Shown in pieces: positions 39,646 through 48,443 of a stretch of 64,000 nt of DNA; position 1 is the first letter of the stretch, and every line of letters begins with the position of its first letter. The stretch covers positions 1-64,000 of the forward strand of contig JAAVCG010000031.1 in NCBI GenBank assembly GCA_014802435.1. The letters are read 5' to 3'. Made by a program: the position numbers and the translations under genes. A model generated the notes under the pieces. That model did no database searches and had not been told where the DNA came from. It saw only the letters and a list, made by a program, of their open reading frames with translations. This DNA is from Bacteroides sp. Its GTDB lineage: Bacteria; Bacteroidota; Bacteroidia; Bacteroidales; Muribaculaceae.

Positions 39646-40482
39646 ATGAGACCTATTAGAACGTGTGATGATTCACATCTCAACACCGGATTATCAAAAT
39701 GTCCGGTTGATTTCGCCCGGATGAAAGGCGCAATCATCGTCCCTTACGGCACAAAATTACCCGCAAAGCTGACCGCTGAGGAATTGACCAAGCTGGCTCA
39801 CGCTGATGAACATGAACGCATTTATGGCATTAAAGGCTTCTGTGAATATGCCGTCGAGGGTGGGGAGGCTCAGACCGGGTCGGTCGGTTACGGTGGCCTT
39901 CAGGTCACCGGTTATAGCGACCGGGCCGACACGTTTACCCTTGACAAGAACTACCCTGAGCTTCATGCCTCGTTGACAAAATGCTCAAACATGTCATGGG
40001 GCGCGTACTTCTTTGATGAGAAAAACTACCTGTATGGTCTGAGCGATGACACTGAGGTACTGGCACCGTTCCCCATGTCAACAATCCACTCAAACGCCAC
40101 GCCGTATTCGACCAGCTCGGCAAAGTCAACGATGACCGTCAAGTTCTGCCATGAGGATGCACGCGCCGCCATTGAGCGTGCCGACTATGTCAAGCTTGAT
40201 TTCAACCCTCAGCGAGCCACTCTCGGCCTTACGGCGGTTAAGCTCGTCAAATTGTCTGAAAATGACTATAAACTGGCTGAAAACGTCGGAGGTTACGACC
40301 TGACCCCGACTTTCGGCCCTCTCATTGCCGATACGGCTACCGTTATTGACGGAGCGACGGCCGCCACCTACGATGCATTCAAAAAGGCTATTACGCTCAC
40401 AGTGTCAGGTTCAACCACTCCTAAACTCAAGGCTCCCAAGGTTCTTCTGGAGGCAGGAATCGAGGGCATTGAAGAAGTGTAA
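39646..40482 (+). CDS. Major tail (tube) protein
   Basis: 278 residues, beta-rich, beginning MRPIRTCDDSHLNTGLSKCPVDF, with a C-terminal Ig-like stretch (TLTVSGSTTPKLKAPKVLLEAG). Position after the neck genes and before the tape measure, plus an abundance-type composition, identify it as the tube subunit. The N-terminal motif recurs in Bacteroidetes phage tube proteins. Confidence 0.75.
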   Translation: MRPIRTCDDSHLNTGLSKCPVDFARMKGAIIVPYGTKLPAKLTAEELTKLAHADEHERIYGIKGFCEYAVEGGEAQTGSVGYGGLQVTGYSDRADTFTLDKNYPELHASLTKCSNMSWGAYFFDEKNYLYGLSDDTEVLAPFPMSTIHSNATPYSTSSAKSTMTVKFCHEDARAAIERADYVKLDFNPQRATLGLTAVKLVKLSENDYKLAENVGGYDLTPTFGPLIADTATVIDGATAATYDAFKKAITLTVSGSTTPKLKAPKVLLEAGIEGIEEV

Positions 40483-40487
40483 CAGCT

Positions 40488-40664
40488 ATGTTGAAATACG
40501 AGAATGTAACGTTCCTCAGGGAACCCGCTAAAAAACTTACATCGGATGAGTTTATCGCCCTGCACTTGAACGTCTTTTTTCAGGATAGGGACGAAGAAAC
40601 CCGACGCAAGATGCTCTCAGAGGTCCATGACTTAATCACGGGCGCAAAAAAATCCAAGAAGTAA
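40488..40664 (+). CDS. Small protein in the tail-chaperone position
   Basis: 58 residues (MLKYENVTFLREPAKKLTSDEF), between tube and tape measure genes, where tail assembly chaperones are coded. I see no clear slippery heptamer, so a gpG/gpGT-type frameshift is not supported. A GC-rich hairpin (GGGGCGG/CCGCCCC) follows at about 40671-40700. Confidence 0.5.
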   Translation: MLKYENVTFLREPAKKLTSDEFIALHLNVFFQDRDEETRRKMLSEVHDLITGAKKSKK

Positions 40665-40710
40665 TAATCCGGGGGGCGGTGGTGTTTAACTCCGCCCCTT
40701 AATTTTAAGT

Positions 40711-41226
40711 ATGAATATACAAGAGGTTTGCGACATAATCCATAAAATAGCCGATGGCTTTGAGGAAAGCGCTTTGCAGTGCCTTTCAATGCACTCAGGA
40801 GATATGGTCGAAGCCATTCGGGAGCAGATTTACTGCGGACAAAACGGCGATGGGGAGTATCTATCACCGTCATATTATACGGACCCATTCTTTGAAAAGA
40901 AAGGTCGCTGGTATCACCGTCAGCAAGGTTATATTGATTGGAAATACGATATAACTCCTCCCGAGGCGAGCGCAATGCTTGGCCTGCCACCCCGTCCTGA
41001 GGATGTGCCGAACCTGTACATTAACGGCCTTTTCCATTCGGAGATTACGGCAACGTTGCAAGGCGACATTCTTGAGGTTGATTATGGTATGGGTAATGGC
41101 TCTGCCATTGTTGCCAAATATGGCGAGTCTCTTTTAAACCCTGGAGATGCAGCCGTGGAGTATTTCAACCGCGAGTATATGTGGCCGTCAATTGAGAAAT
41201 TCTTTAATGATTGTGGGTACCGATGA
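40711..41226 (+). CDS. Tail-region protein, unknown
   Basis: 171 residues with an alpha/beta pattern (IADGFEESALQCLSMHSGDMVEAIREQIY, then LSPSYYTDPFFEKKGRWYHRQ). By place it could be a tail assembly factor. ATGA overlap with the next gene. Confidence 0.6.
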   Translation: MNIQEVCDIIHKIADGFEESALQCLSMHSGDMVEAIREQIYCGQNGDGEYLSPSYYTDPFFEKKGRWYHRQQGYIDWKYDITPPEASAMLGLPPRPEDVPNLYINGLFHSEITATLQGDILEVDYGMGNGSAIVAKYGESLLNPGDAAVEYFNREYMWPSIEKFFNDCGYR

Positions 41227-41408
41227 GTTGCGCTTGTGAACATAAAAAGATGTCGTCTCAGTACGAGAGAATGAGACGACTGGCCAAAGTAACCGCGGGG
41301 ATTCACGGGCAAACCATTGCTCTCTATCAAAACGAAGACGGTACTTACGACTTTACTACAGACACTGAGATAGACAAATCTATTGTTGAATTTATTTCTC
41401 CTTATTAA
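41223..41408 (+). CDS. Small tail-region protein, unknown
   Basis: ATG at 41223 gives 61 residues: MSCACEHKKMSSQYERMRRLAKVTA, then a strand-rich end. Coupled to the gene before it and 3 bp before the tape measure. Resembles short tail-region proteins in related phages; function unknown. Confidence 0.6.
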   Translation: MSCACEHKKMSSQYERMRRLAKVTAGIHGQTIALYQNEDGTYDFTTDTEIDKSIVEFISPY

Positions 41409-41411
41409 AAA

Positions 41412-44400
41412 ATGCCGATAAAAATTACTGATCTGATAGACCCCAATGAGATAGAGAAACTGAAACAGCTTGATTCCGAGTTGCAGAAAGTTCTTGATAC
41501 TTATACCCGCGTGGCGCGTGACCTTACCAAGGGGCTCGAGATTAGCGTAAATGTTGTGGGCGACATTGACCGTCTGGAAAAGGTCCTTGTTGAAAAGGGT
41601 AGGGAAGCCGCTAATGTGCAGCAACAACTAACACAAGTTGTTCAGGAGCAAGGCAAGGTGATAGCCAACACCACTAACACTATCTCCAGGCAACTGATGG
41701 AGCAGGAACGCGTCAACAAGACCCAGCGCGAGGCCTATACAGAACATGATAAAGTCAAGAAGCTGCTTGAGCAGTTCCATGACACCTACGAGGGCCAAAT
41801 CAGCAGGCTTATTAAACTGAATACTCAGCTTTCTGCAAATAAAAAGGCTCAGAAAGAGAACGACAAAGCGCTTTCCGAGGGACGTATGTCAATGGCGCAG
41901 TATCAGGCAACACAAGCGGACCTGATAGCTCAACACCGTTCACTGACACAAGAGAAGCGCACTCTGACCCAGCTGATGACTGCCGAAGAGAAAGCTGCTC
42001 AATCTCAGGAGGGGAGTTATGTTCAGCTATCCCAACAATTGGAGCTATTGAAAAAGGCTCATAAGGATTTGGGTGATGAGGGACGTAATTCTGACTTCGG
42101 TAAGGAACTGGAAGCCTCCATTAAGAATCTTAACGCCCATCTGATAGATATGGCGGCTGATATGGGCGAATTTCAACGCAATGTCGGCAACTACGCCATA
42201 GCCGGTCAGCAGGGTGTTGTTGCGACCGAAAGCGTTATTGCCGCTATGAATCAGGAGGCCCGGACCACACAAGACCTCGTAGACCAGACTAAGATTCTGG
42301 AAGAGGCAAAGCTCATGCTGAATAAAGAGGATGCCAACTATCAATCCACCCTCGAATCACTCAACGCCAAGATAGAGGAGAATAAGCGCAAACTCACGGA
42401 TGTAAGCGACATAATCGGCAAGGAAGCTCGTTCAGTCTCCGAGGCTGAGGCTCAGAACAAGCGTCTGTCAGAGGCTATAAAGCACATTGACCTGACATCG
42501 GCCGATGCCAAGAAAAAACTGGAAGAGATGCGCAATCAGATAGAGCGCAACAATAGGACTATTGCAGAAGCCTCCGGCACCAATGAGAAGTTTACTGATA
42601 GCGTTCTCGGTATATTGGGGGTGAACACAAACCTCGGCAGCTCGTTCCAGTCCTTGGGACAGAATGGAAACTTCATTGAGGGCTTACACACTAAGACCAA
42701 AGCTTTTGCGCAAACGCTTATGGGATTGCTTGCAAATCCCTGGGTGATTGCATTTCTCGGTATATCCGGAGTTGTTGCCGGGTTCAAGTGGTGGTATGAC
42801 TACAACAAGGGACTTATTGAGGCATCACGCCTTACTAAGAATTTTACGGGACTGACCGGCGATGCCGCCGACAAAATTACAACCGATACCCAAGCTATTG
42901 CCGAGCACATGGGCAAGAGTTTTGATGACACTATCGGGGCAGCCAACACGCTTGTTCAACAATACGGAATCTCGTGGGAAGAGGCTCTGGCCAAGATTGA
43001 AGATGGCATTGAGGCCGGAGCCGATATGAACGGCAGATTTATTGAGAACATCAACCAGTTTGCTCCTGCTCTCCGTGATGCCGGAGTATCGGTTGATGAA
43101 TTTGTTGCCATACTCGCCGAAACCAGAAACGGTATATTTGATGAAAAAGGCGTTCAGGACATCGTCAAGGGAGGTACCAGACTCCGTGCCATGACAAAAC
43201 AGATTGCGGAGTCTCTTGACGCTTGCGGCATCTCCTCAAAGCAGATGCAGGAAGACCTCGCCAGCGGCAACATCACCATGTTGGAAGCTGTTCAGCAAGT
43301 TTCCGCCAAGCTCAAAGAACTGCCGGAAAACTCTCAGGAGGCAGGCATGCTTATGAAGAACGTCTTTGGCAGAACCGCTGCCGAGGGCGGCACATTGCTT
43401 ATTCAGTCGCTTGCGGATGTCAATACAAATCTTGATGTCGCAAAAGAGAGCATGGGCGATCTCGGCAGGCTCAACCGTCAGCAGATGGAGGCTCAAAAAG
43501 AACTCAACGAGACTCTTGCGTCCATATTCAAGATGAGTGGCACCAATTTTGAGGAAATGACCGTCCACGCCAAAACATACATATCCCAGGGACTGACCAA
43601 TATAATCAAGGGTTGTGTTGATATTGTAAATTGGTTTATCCGGATGTATAACAAATCAATCGTTGTGCGCGGCGCCGTAAACAGTATCGCAAACTCGTTC
43701 AAGACAATGTGGGAGGTTGCCAAGTTCATTCTGAATCAGGTTGTAGATTCCTTCAAGGCTATGGGCACCGTAATAGAGGGAGTTGTAACTCTCGACTGGG
43801 ATAAAGTGAACAAAGGCTGGAGTGACGGCATGAACGCTCTTAAGGGCAACGTTGAAACGATGGCCCGGAACATCGCTTCTAATACTGCAGATGCGTTCAA
43901 CAATACTCTCAGCGGTGAGTTGCAGGAGGTGTCCGTTGGCCTTAATGCCAATCTTTCCGGTGTCGGTTCCACTCCCGCCAAAACCAAAGAGCCTTATACT
44001 CCCCCGTCTAAAGAGCCTACCGATCAGGAAAAAAAGAACGCCGAAAAAGCCGCCAAAGAGGAACTGAAGCGTCTTCACGAGCTTGAAGAATCCAAGATTG
44101 CGATGATGGCTGATAGTCATGAAAAGGAGCTTGCCATGATTAGTCTGAAATTCAAAAAGAAGATTGATGAAATCAAGGGAAACGGGGAGACCGAGAACGC
44201 CCTGAGGATTCAACTTGCAGAGCAGTGTCAAAAAGAGATAGAACAATGTGAATTGAAGTATCAGCAAGAGCTCGCGAAAATTAATCTTACCAACCGTCTG
44301 GCATCCGTCGAAAAAGGAAGTCAGGAAGAGCTTGATTTAAAACTGGCCCAGCTGGAAGCATCCCGCGAAGCGGAGATTAAGGCCGCTGAGAAAACCGGTG

Positions 44401-45668
44401 CCGATGTCGACTTAATCAATGCTAAATTCAACCGGGAACGTACCGAACTTAAAGAGGAATATGCAAAGAAGCAGATACAGAAAGAGCAGGAGCGGTTTGC
44501 GAATGAAGCCGCTATTGCGGATAATGCGTACAATACCCAGCTCAACGCACTCAACAGCGAGTATGCAGAGGAACTGAAAGCCGCCGGCAATAATGAGACA
44601 AAACGTGAGGAGATAACCCGAAAGCATGAGGAAGCGGTCGCACGGCTTTCAGAGGACTATGCACAGCAGCGGGCGCAAGCCTCGATTAAAATGTTTGAGA
44701 AATTGTTGCAGAATGAGGACTTGTCGGCCGAGGAGCGAATCAAACTTGAAGATGAACTTGCAAAGGCGAAGATTGAATATGAAAAAGCAGTTACAGATGC
44801 CGTCATCGCCGAGAATAAGCGGAAGGTTGATTCTGATAACAAAGCCACCGAGAAGCGCAAGGCCAACGCTCAGCAGTGGCTTCAGGTAGCGGCTGATTCA
44901 CTCAATTCTATCAATGAACTTGTCTCTACGGTCTATGATGCCAAGATTTCCAAGATAGAAGAAGAGCAGGAGGTTAATACAGCCGCCGGGGAGGCCGAGG
45001 TTGAGAGAATTACCGACCTCGTAGAAAAGCAGGTCATCACCGAGGAAGAAGGTGAGGCCCGCAAGAGAGCCGCTGAGGCTCAGACGGCCAGGAAGAATGA
45101 GGAACTGGAGAAGAAAAAGCAGGCGTTGAAGCAGAAGCAGGCCGTCTGGGATAAGGCTAACAGTGTTGCTCAGGCCGGAATTGCAACCGCTTTGGCAATA
45201 ATGAACGCGCTCAAGATGACTCCTTTCCCTGTTGGTATCGCCATGGCCGCTATCGCCGGAGCAATGGGCGCCGTTCAGATTGCCACAATCCTTGCAACTC
45301 CTATTCCCAAATACGCCAAAGGTACGGACCGACATAAGGGCGGCCCGGCAATTGTAGGTGACGGCGGTGTGCCCGAATTGGTTATCTTCGGGGGCAAGTC
45401 ATGGATTACCCCTGACACTCCCACCATAGTTGACCTCCCTGCCGGAGCTGTGGTCAAGCCCGGCATTGACGGGGTGGATGACAATATTGCCGGCCTTATG
45501 CCGTTAACCGAAGCAAAAGAAAACAACCCCGTTATAGTCAACAATGATTATGGACGCCTGGAGGATAAGATGGAGACCCTTATCCAAGTGACACGCAAGC
45601 ACTCCAGGTTTATGCGTGGCGCCACTAACGAGAATCATTACAACCGATATTCTTCATTACGCATATGA
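41412..45668 (+). CDS. Tail tape measure protein
   Basis: 1418 residues, the longest gene of the window. N-terminal coiled coils (about 1-400), the TMP core with alternating helices around 430-760 (TKNFTGLTGDAADKI, FVAILAETRNGIFDEKG, KNVFGRTAAEGG), a Pro-rich hinge (TPAKTKEPYTPPSKEPTD) near 860, a second coiled coil of E-K-A repeats to about 1240, and hydrophobic segments near 440 and 1255-1300. It sets tail length and probably helps DNA cross the envelope. Confidence 0.93.
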   Translation: MPIKITDLIDPNEIEKLKQLDSELQKVLDTYTRVARDLTKGLEISVNVVGDIDRLEKVLVEKGREAANVQQQLTQVVQEQGKVIANTTNTISRQLMEQERVNKTQREAYTEHDKVKKLLEQFHDTYEGQISRLIKLNTQLSANKKAQKENDKALSEGRMSMAQYQATQADLIAQHRSLTQEKRTLTQLMTAEEKAAQSQEGSYVQLSQQLELLKKAHKDLGDEGRNSDFGKELEASIKNLNAHLIDMAADMGEFQRNVGNYAIAGQQGVVATESVIAAMNQEARTTQDLVDQTKILEEAKLMLNKEDANYQSTLESLNAKIEENKRKLTDVSDIIGKEARSVSEAEAQNKRLSEAIKHIDLTSADAKKKLEEMRNQIERNNRTIAEASGTNEKFTDSVLGILGVNTNLGSSFQSLGQNGNFIEGLHTKTKAFAQTLMGLLANPWVIAFLGISGVVAGFKWWYDYNKGLIEASRLTKNFTGLTGDAADKITTDTQAIAEHMGKSFDDTIGAANTLVQQYGISWEEALAKIEDGIEAGADMNGRFIENINQFAPALRDAGVSVDEFVAILAETRNGIFDEKGVQDIVKGGTRLRAMTKQIAESLDACGISSKQMQEDLASGNITMLEAVQQVSAKLKELPENSQEAGMLMKNVFGRTAAEGGTLLIQSLADVNTNLDVAKESMGDLGRLNRQQMEAQKELNETLASIFKMSGTNFEEMTVHAKTYISQGLTNIIKGCVDIVNWFIRMYNKSIVVRGAVNSIANSFKTMWEVAKFILNQVVDSFKAMGTVIEGVVTLDWDKVNKGWSDGMNALKGNVETMARNIASNTADAFNNTLSGELQEVSVGLNANLSGVGSTPAKTKEPYTPPSKEPTDQEKKNAEKAAKEELKRLHELEESKIAMMADSHEKELAMISLKFKKKIDEIKGNGETENALRIQLAEQCQKEIEQCELKYQQELAKINLTNRLASVEKGSQEELDLKLAQLEASREAEIKAAEKTGADVDLINAKFNRERTELKEEYAKKQIQKEQERFANEAAIADNAYNTQLNALNSEYAEELKAAGNNETKREEITRKHEEAVARLSEDYAQQRAQASIKMFEKLLQNEDLSAEERIKLEDELAKAKIEYEKAVTDAVIAENKRKVDSDNKATEKRKANAQQWLQVAADSLNSINELVSTVYDAKISKIEEEQEVNTAAGEAEVERITDLVEKQVITEEEGEARKRAAEAQTARKNEELEKKKQALKQKQAVWDKANSVAQAGIATALAIMNALKMTPFPVGIAMAAIAGAMGAVQIATILATPIPKYAKGTDRHKGGPAIVGDGGVPELVIFGGKSWITPDTPTIVDLPAGAVVKPGIDGVDDNIAGLMPLTEAKENNPVIVNNDYGRLEDKMETLIQVTRKHSRFMRGATNENHYNRYSSLRI

Positions 45669-46240
45669 AAGAAAAACTTGAACAGCTGACCCTTTCGCAA
45701 TTCGTTGACCTCGTCTGCGGAGATACGACCGTATTGCTAAGCTCAAATGAAGCGCCGGATGCGGAAAGGATGGTCGCCATAACCCGCGACATCGTCTTTG
45801 AGTACAAAACCATAGCAGACCCCAGAGGCACAAACTCTTATTGCAAGCACGTTGAGCAGTGGATAAAGGCAAAAATCAGCGTCATTATCTTCACGATGTG
45901 CAGTAACCTTGTTTCGCTCAATCAACATGGCAGAGCGCGTGAAATCCTCTCGGCATACGGTATGTCCGCTTCCGCATGGAGTGATAGCCGTATTGATGGA
46001 ATAGTTCAGGCTAAACTCGCCCAATCTCAGCGGGAGCTTGATGAATTGGAGAGGGAAAATGAGAAGACCATAGGCGAGAGAGAGAAGATTCGCGCTCGCT
46101 TTGATGAACAGACGGCCTATCTGATGGCTTACTTCAAATTCCAGATTGACCCCGAGACAATCAAGGCTACGCTATACGCCAACCTCGTAGCGCGTCATAA
46201 CCGGGAGGTCAAGGCTCAGTTGGCAGCCATGAAGAAATAA
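45665..46240 (+). CDS. Protein after the tape measure, unknown
   Basis: 191 residues, helical, with a coiled coil at about 120-150 (QSQRELDELERENEKTIGEREKI). Overlaps the tape measure stop by 4 bp. Possibly a tail assembly or tail-tip factor. Confidence 0.6.
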   Translation: MKEKLEQLTLSQFVDLVCGDTTVLLSSNEAPDAERMVAITRDIVFEYKTIADPRGTNSYCKHVEQWIKAKISVIIFTMCSNLVSLNQHGRAREILSAYGMSASAWSDSRIDGIVQAKLAQSQRELDELERENEKTIGEREKIRARFDEQTAYLMAYFKFQIDPETIKATLYANLVARHNREVKAQLAAMKK

Positions 46241-46271
46241 TAAATATTTTTTTGATTTTTCTCTTAAAAAA

Positions 46272-46303
46272 TTTGCATATTAGCAACAAAATTGTTACCT
46301 TTG
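46272..46303 (+). promoter_or_regulatory. hicAB promoter with operator
   Basis: TTTG 46272-46275, 20 bp, TACCTTTG 46296-46303. An inverted repeat AACAA-AA-TTGTT (46285-46296) lies in the spacer and touches the -7 box, a natural site for HicB autoregulation. Confidence 0.75.
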
Positions 46304-46332
46304 CAGTGTAATTTTTAAGAGCACATTGAATT

Positions 46333-46518
46333 ATGAAAATCTCAGAATTAACGAGACTAATTGCGAAAGCCGGATGTTATCTCCTGAAACATAAGACAAG
46401 GCATGATTTATGGATTAATCCTGCAACGGGTGAAACATTTTTAATACCGCGTCATCAGTCAGAAGAGGTCCCCAAAGGTCTTGCGCATGCGGCAAAGAAA
46501 TGGGCTGGGGTTGACTAA
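46333..46518 (+). CDS. hicA: HicA-type mRNA interferase toxin
   Basis: 61 residues with the double-stranded-RNA-binding-like HicA fold: MKISELTRLIAKAGCYLLKHKTRHDLW, where the His of the KTRHDLW stretch is in the catalytic place, and FLIPRHQSEEVPKGLA. Cleaves mRNA when HicB is lost. Placed in the late region but with its own promoter and terminator, so it should be expressed in the lysogen. Confidence 0.88.
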   Translation: MKISELTRLIAKAGCYLLKHKTRHDLWINPATGETFLIPRHQSEEVPKGLAHAAKKWAGVD

Positions 46519-46587
46519 CCCCACTCATTTCATTCTCTAATAATATGAGATACAAATTAATGGCATTTTTATAAACATTTATGACAG

Positions 46588-46995
46588 ATGAAAATTAAGG
46601 CAGTTGTAGAGAAGAATGATAACAATTTCTATGCGATTACGTGTGACGACGTGATTGCCGGTTGTCATTTCGGTGGCTATGGCTATTCCGTAGCGGAAGC
46701 CAAAGCCGATTTCATGGAAGGGATTGAGGAGTCTCTGGAAGTTGCTAAAGAAATGGGAAAGGATGTAACGATTTCTCCCAAGGATATTGAAGTAGAGTTT
46801 CGCTATGATATTCCCTCTTTCTTCAATTACTTTGATTGGATTAATATTTCAGCCTTTGCAAAGCAGGCTGGGATTAACGAGTCAAAAATGCGGGCCTATA
46901 AATCCGGCCTTGCATCTGCATCTGAGAAAACACTTGCAAAGATTCTTTCCACTATCAAGGAGATGGGAACGGCCATGTCAGCCGTAGCTCTATAG
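46588..46995 (+). CDS. hicB: HicB-type antitoxin
   Basis: 135 residues. N-terminal partial RNase H-like domain (FYAITCDDVIAGCHFGGYGYSVAEAKADFMEGIEESLEV) binds HicA; C-terminal helix-turn-helix (ISAFAKQAGINESKMRAYKSGLA) binds the operator. Forms an operon with hicA, ended by the terminator at 47022. Confidence 0.88.
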   Translation: MKIKAVVEKNDNNFYAITCDDVIAGCHFGGYGYSVAEAKADFMEGIEESLEVAKEMGKDVTISPKDIEVEFRYDIPSFFNYFDWINISAFAKQAGINESKMRAYKSGLASASEKTLAKILSTIKEMGTAMSAVAL

Positions 46996-47021
46996 CTCTT
47001 CCCTCGTGCTCTTAATTACAC

Positions 47022-47064
47022 AAAGCTGAGTGTTCCCTATGGGACACTCAGCTTTACTGTTTTT
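47022..47064 (+). terminator. Terminator of hicAB
   Basis: A 15-bp stem (AAAGCTGAGTGT..CCC/GGGACACTCAGCTTT, one bulged T) with a TAT loop, followed by ACTGTTTTT. Confidence 0.9.
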
Positions 47065-47125
47065 CCAAGGGAATTGAATAAATATCGTGGGGCGTTCGTA
47101 ATCACTTGCAAAATCAGCAAGTATT

Positions 47126-47347
47126 ATGAACAACAAGAAGCATAAGCTGTCACGGCTTGAAAGAATCGAGAGAAAATGTAACCTCATACTCTCACAGTTA
47201 ACAACCCTGAGTAATGTGCGCGTCTTCCGCTCGGAGATGATGGATGATGCAATAGAGCGCATGCACATCAACGCCCGCAGAATGAGGGCGCGTGCCCACA
47301 GAGACGCTGAGAATATCAGGAAGGCGTTCCAATCCAAACGAAGCTGA
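47126..47347 (+). CDS. Small basic protein upstream of the sigma factor, unknown
   Basis: 73 residues, very rich in Arg and Lys (RLERIERKCNLILSQL, then MRARAHRDAENIRKAF). It ends 3 bp before the sigma gene, so the two are co-transcribed. It could bind DNA or the sigma factor; unknown. Confidence 0.55.
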   Translation: MNNKKHKLSRLERIERKCNLILSQLTTLSNVRVFRSEMMDDAIERMHINARRMRARAHRDAENIRKAFQSKRS

Positions 47348-47350
47348 CCG

Positions 47351-47821
47351 ATGGAGCTGGAACACCGTATTGTTGAGAATCTATCCTGGCTAAAACACCA
47401 AGCACGCCGATACTATGGTAACCCGTATGATGCCGAGGACCTCGTAAGTGATACCATAGAAAAGATTCTTACGAACCGGTCTCACTTTGATGGATTTAAG
47501 GATTTCAAACCATGGGCAATGGCCATAATGCGTAATATCTTCATCACGCAATACAACCGTAAACTCTGCGTTCCGTTCGTAGGGATAGATGGAGTCCACT
47601 CCTATTCTTCACCGATTGCAGCCGACCATAGAGAGTCCATTAATCGAATTCTCTCGGCGATACGTCGGTGTGCTCGTGAGTCAATAGCGATTGAATGTGT
47701 TGTCCTTTATGCTAAGGGCTACACCTATAAGGAAATCTCCGCAATCCTCGGAATCCCCATAGGAACCGTGATGAGCAGAATCAGTAACGGGCGAAAGATG
47801 TTGCGCGATGTATTGGAATAG
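47351..47821 (+). CDS. ECF-type RNA polymerase sigma factor
   Basis: 156 residues. Region 2: NLSWLKHQARRYYGNPYDAEDLVSDTIEKIL, then DFKPWAMAIMRNIFI. Region 4: SIAIECVVLYAKGYTYKEISAILGIPIGTVMSRISNGRKML, a helix-turn-helix for the -35 region. No anti-sigma partner is evident. A copy of the repeated promoter begins right after the gene. It probably directs host RNA polymerase to phage promoters; which ones is inferred. Confidence 0.88.
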   Translation: MELEHRIVENLSWLKHQARRYYGNPYDAEDLVSDTIEKILTNRSHFDGFKDFKPWAMAIMRNIFITQYNRKLCVPFVGIDGVHSYSSPIAADHRESINRILSAIRRCARESIAIECVVLYAKGYTYKEISAILGIPIGTVMSRISNGRKMLRDVLE

Positions 47822-47844
47822 TATATATTCCTGACCAAATGTAA

Positions 47845-47921
47845 GTAAATGTTAAGGTGGTAAAATGGTGGTCATTCTGTTTGCATAACTCGTTAAAAAT
47901 GACGAACTTTACAGTATAATA
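47845..47921 (+). promoter_or_regulatory. Repeated phage promoter, copy E
   Basis: TTTG 47880-47883, 20 bp, GAACTTTA 47904-47911, then CAGTATAA. Upstream block TGTTAAGGTGGTAAAATGG. Leader motif AAGTCAAACCAAT at 47928-47940 precedes the ATG at 47949. Confidence 0.75.
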
Positions 47922-47948
47922 AACAACAAGTCAAACCAATAACCGCCA

Positions 47949-48296
47949 ATGTTTATGGAAAAGAAAAACAATTTTCGCGTAAGAGTGATGAAGTATGCGT
48001 GGCAACTCTGGAAAGCCACCAAGCAACAGTGGAGAATCTGCATGCTTAAGGCCTGGCAACTTTATCGCCTTGCCAAGGCTATGCGCAAGGGGGTGGTTAC
48101 GTTCTATTACTCCAAGGCAGACGGTTCCATCCGTAAGGCCGCAGGCTCGCTGAAAAACGTACCCGCCGGCGCCACTCTTGGCGGCAAGAAAGTAACCAAA
48201 CCCTCTTATAAGACCATGGCTTATTTCGACACTGAGAAAAACGCCTTCCGCTCATTCAAGATAGAGAATCTGATTAGCGCGATAATAGAACCGTAA
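47949..48296 (+). CDS. DUF2693-type SH3-fold protein
   Basis: 115 residues: a basic, Trp-rich N-terminal half (YAWQLWKATKQQWRICMLKAW), then GVVTFYYSKADGSIRKAAGSL and MAYFDTEKNAFRSFKIENLI, the beta-barrel pattern of DUF2693. Common in Bacteroidetes mobile elements; function unknown. Alone behind promoter copy E. Confidence 0.7.
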   Translation: MFMEKKNNFRVRVMKYAWQLWKATKQQWRICMLKAWQLYRLAKAMRKGVVTFYYSKADGSIRKAAGSLKNVPAGATLGGKKVTKPSYKTMAYFDTEKNAFRSFKIENLISAIIEP

Positions 48297-48443
48297 AACT
48301 TCGGTTTTTTTGTCGCTGTGAACTCATGTTGCAATAATTCAGATAGTTAAGCTTCATTTTTGAGTTTTCTGAGAAATCGGTTTTTTAAGCATTTGGCTCA
48401 ATGGGCGATGTTTTGCCTTACATTTGCTTAAAAGACCGGTTTT

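Noticed and set aside
40560..40720. Programmed frameshift making a gpGT-type tail chaperone
   Set aside because: No clear slippery heptamer in the overlap-free gap, and the two genes are separated by 46 bp.
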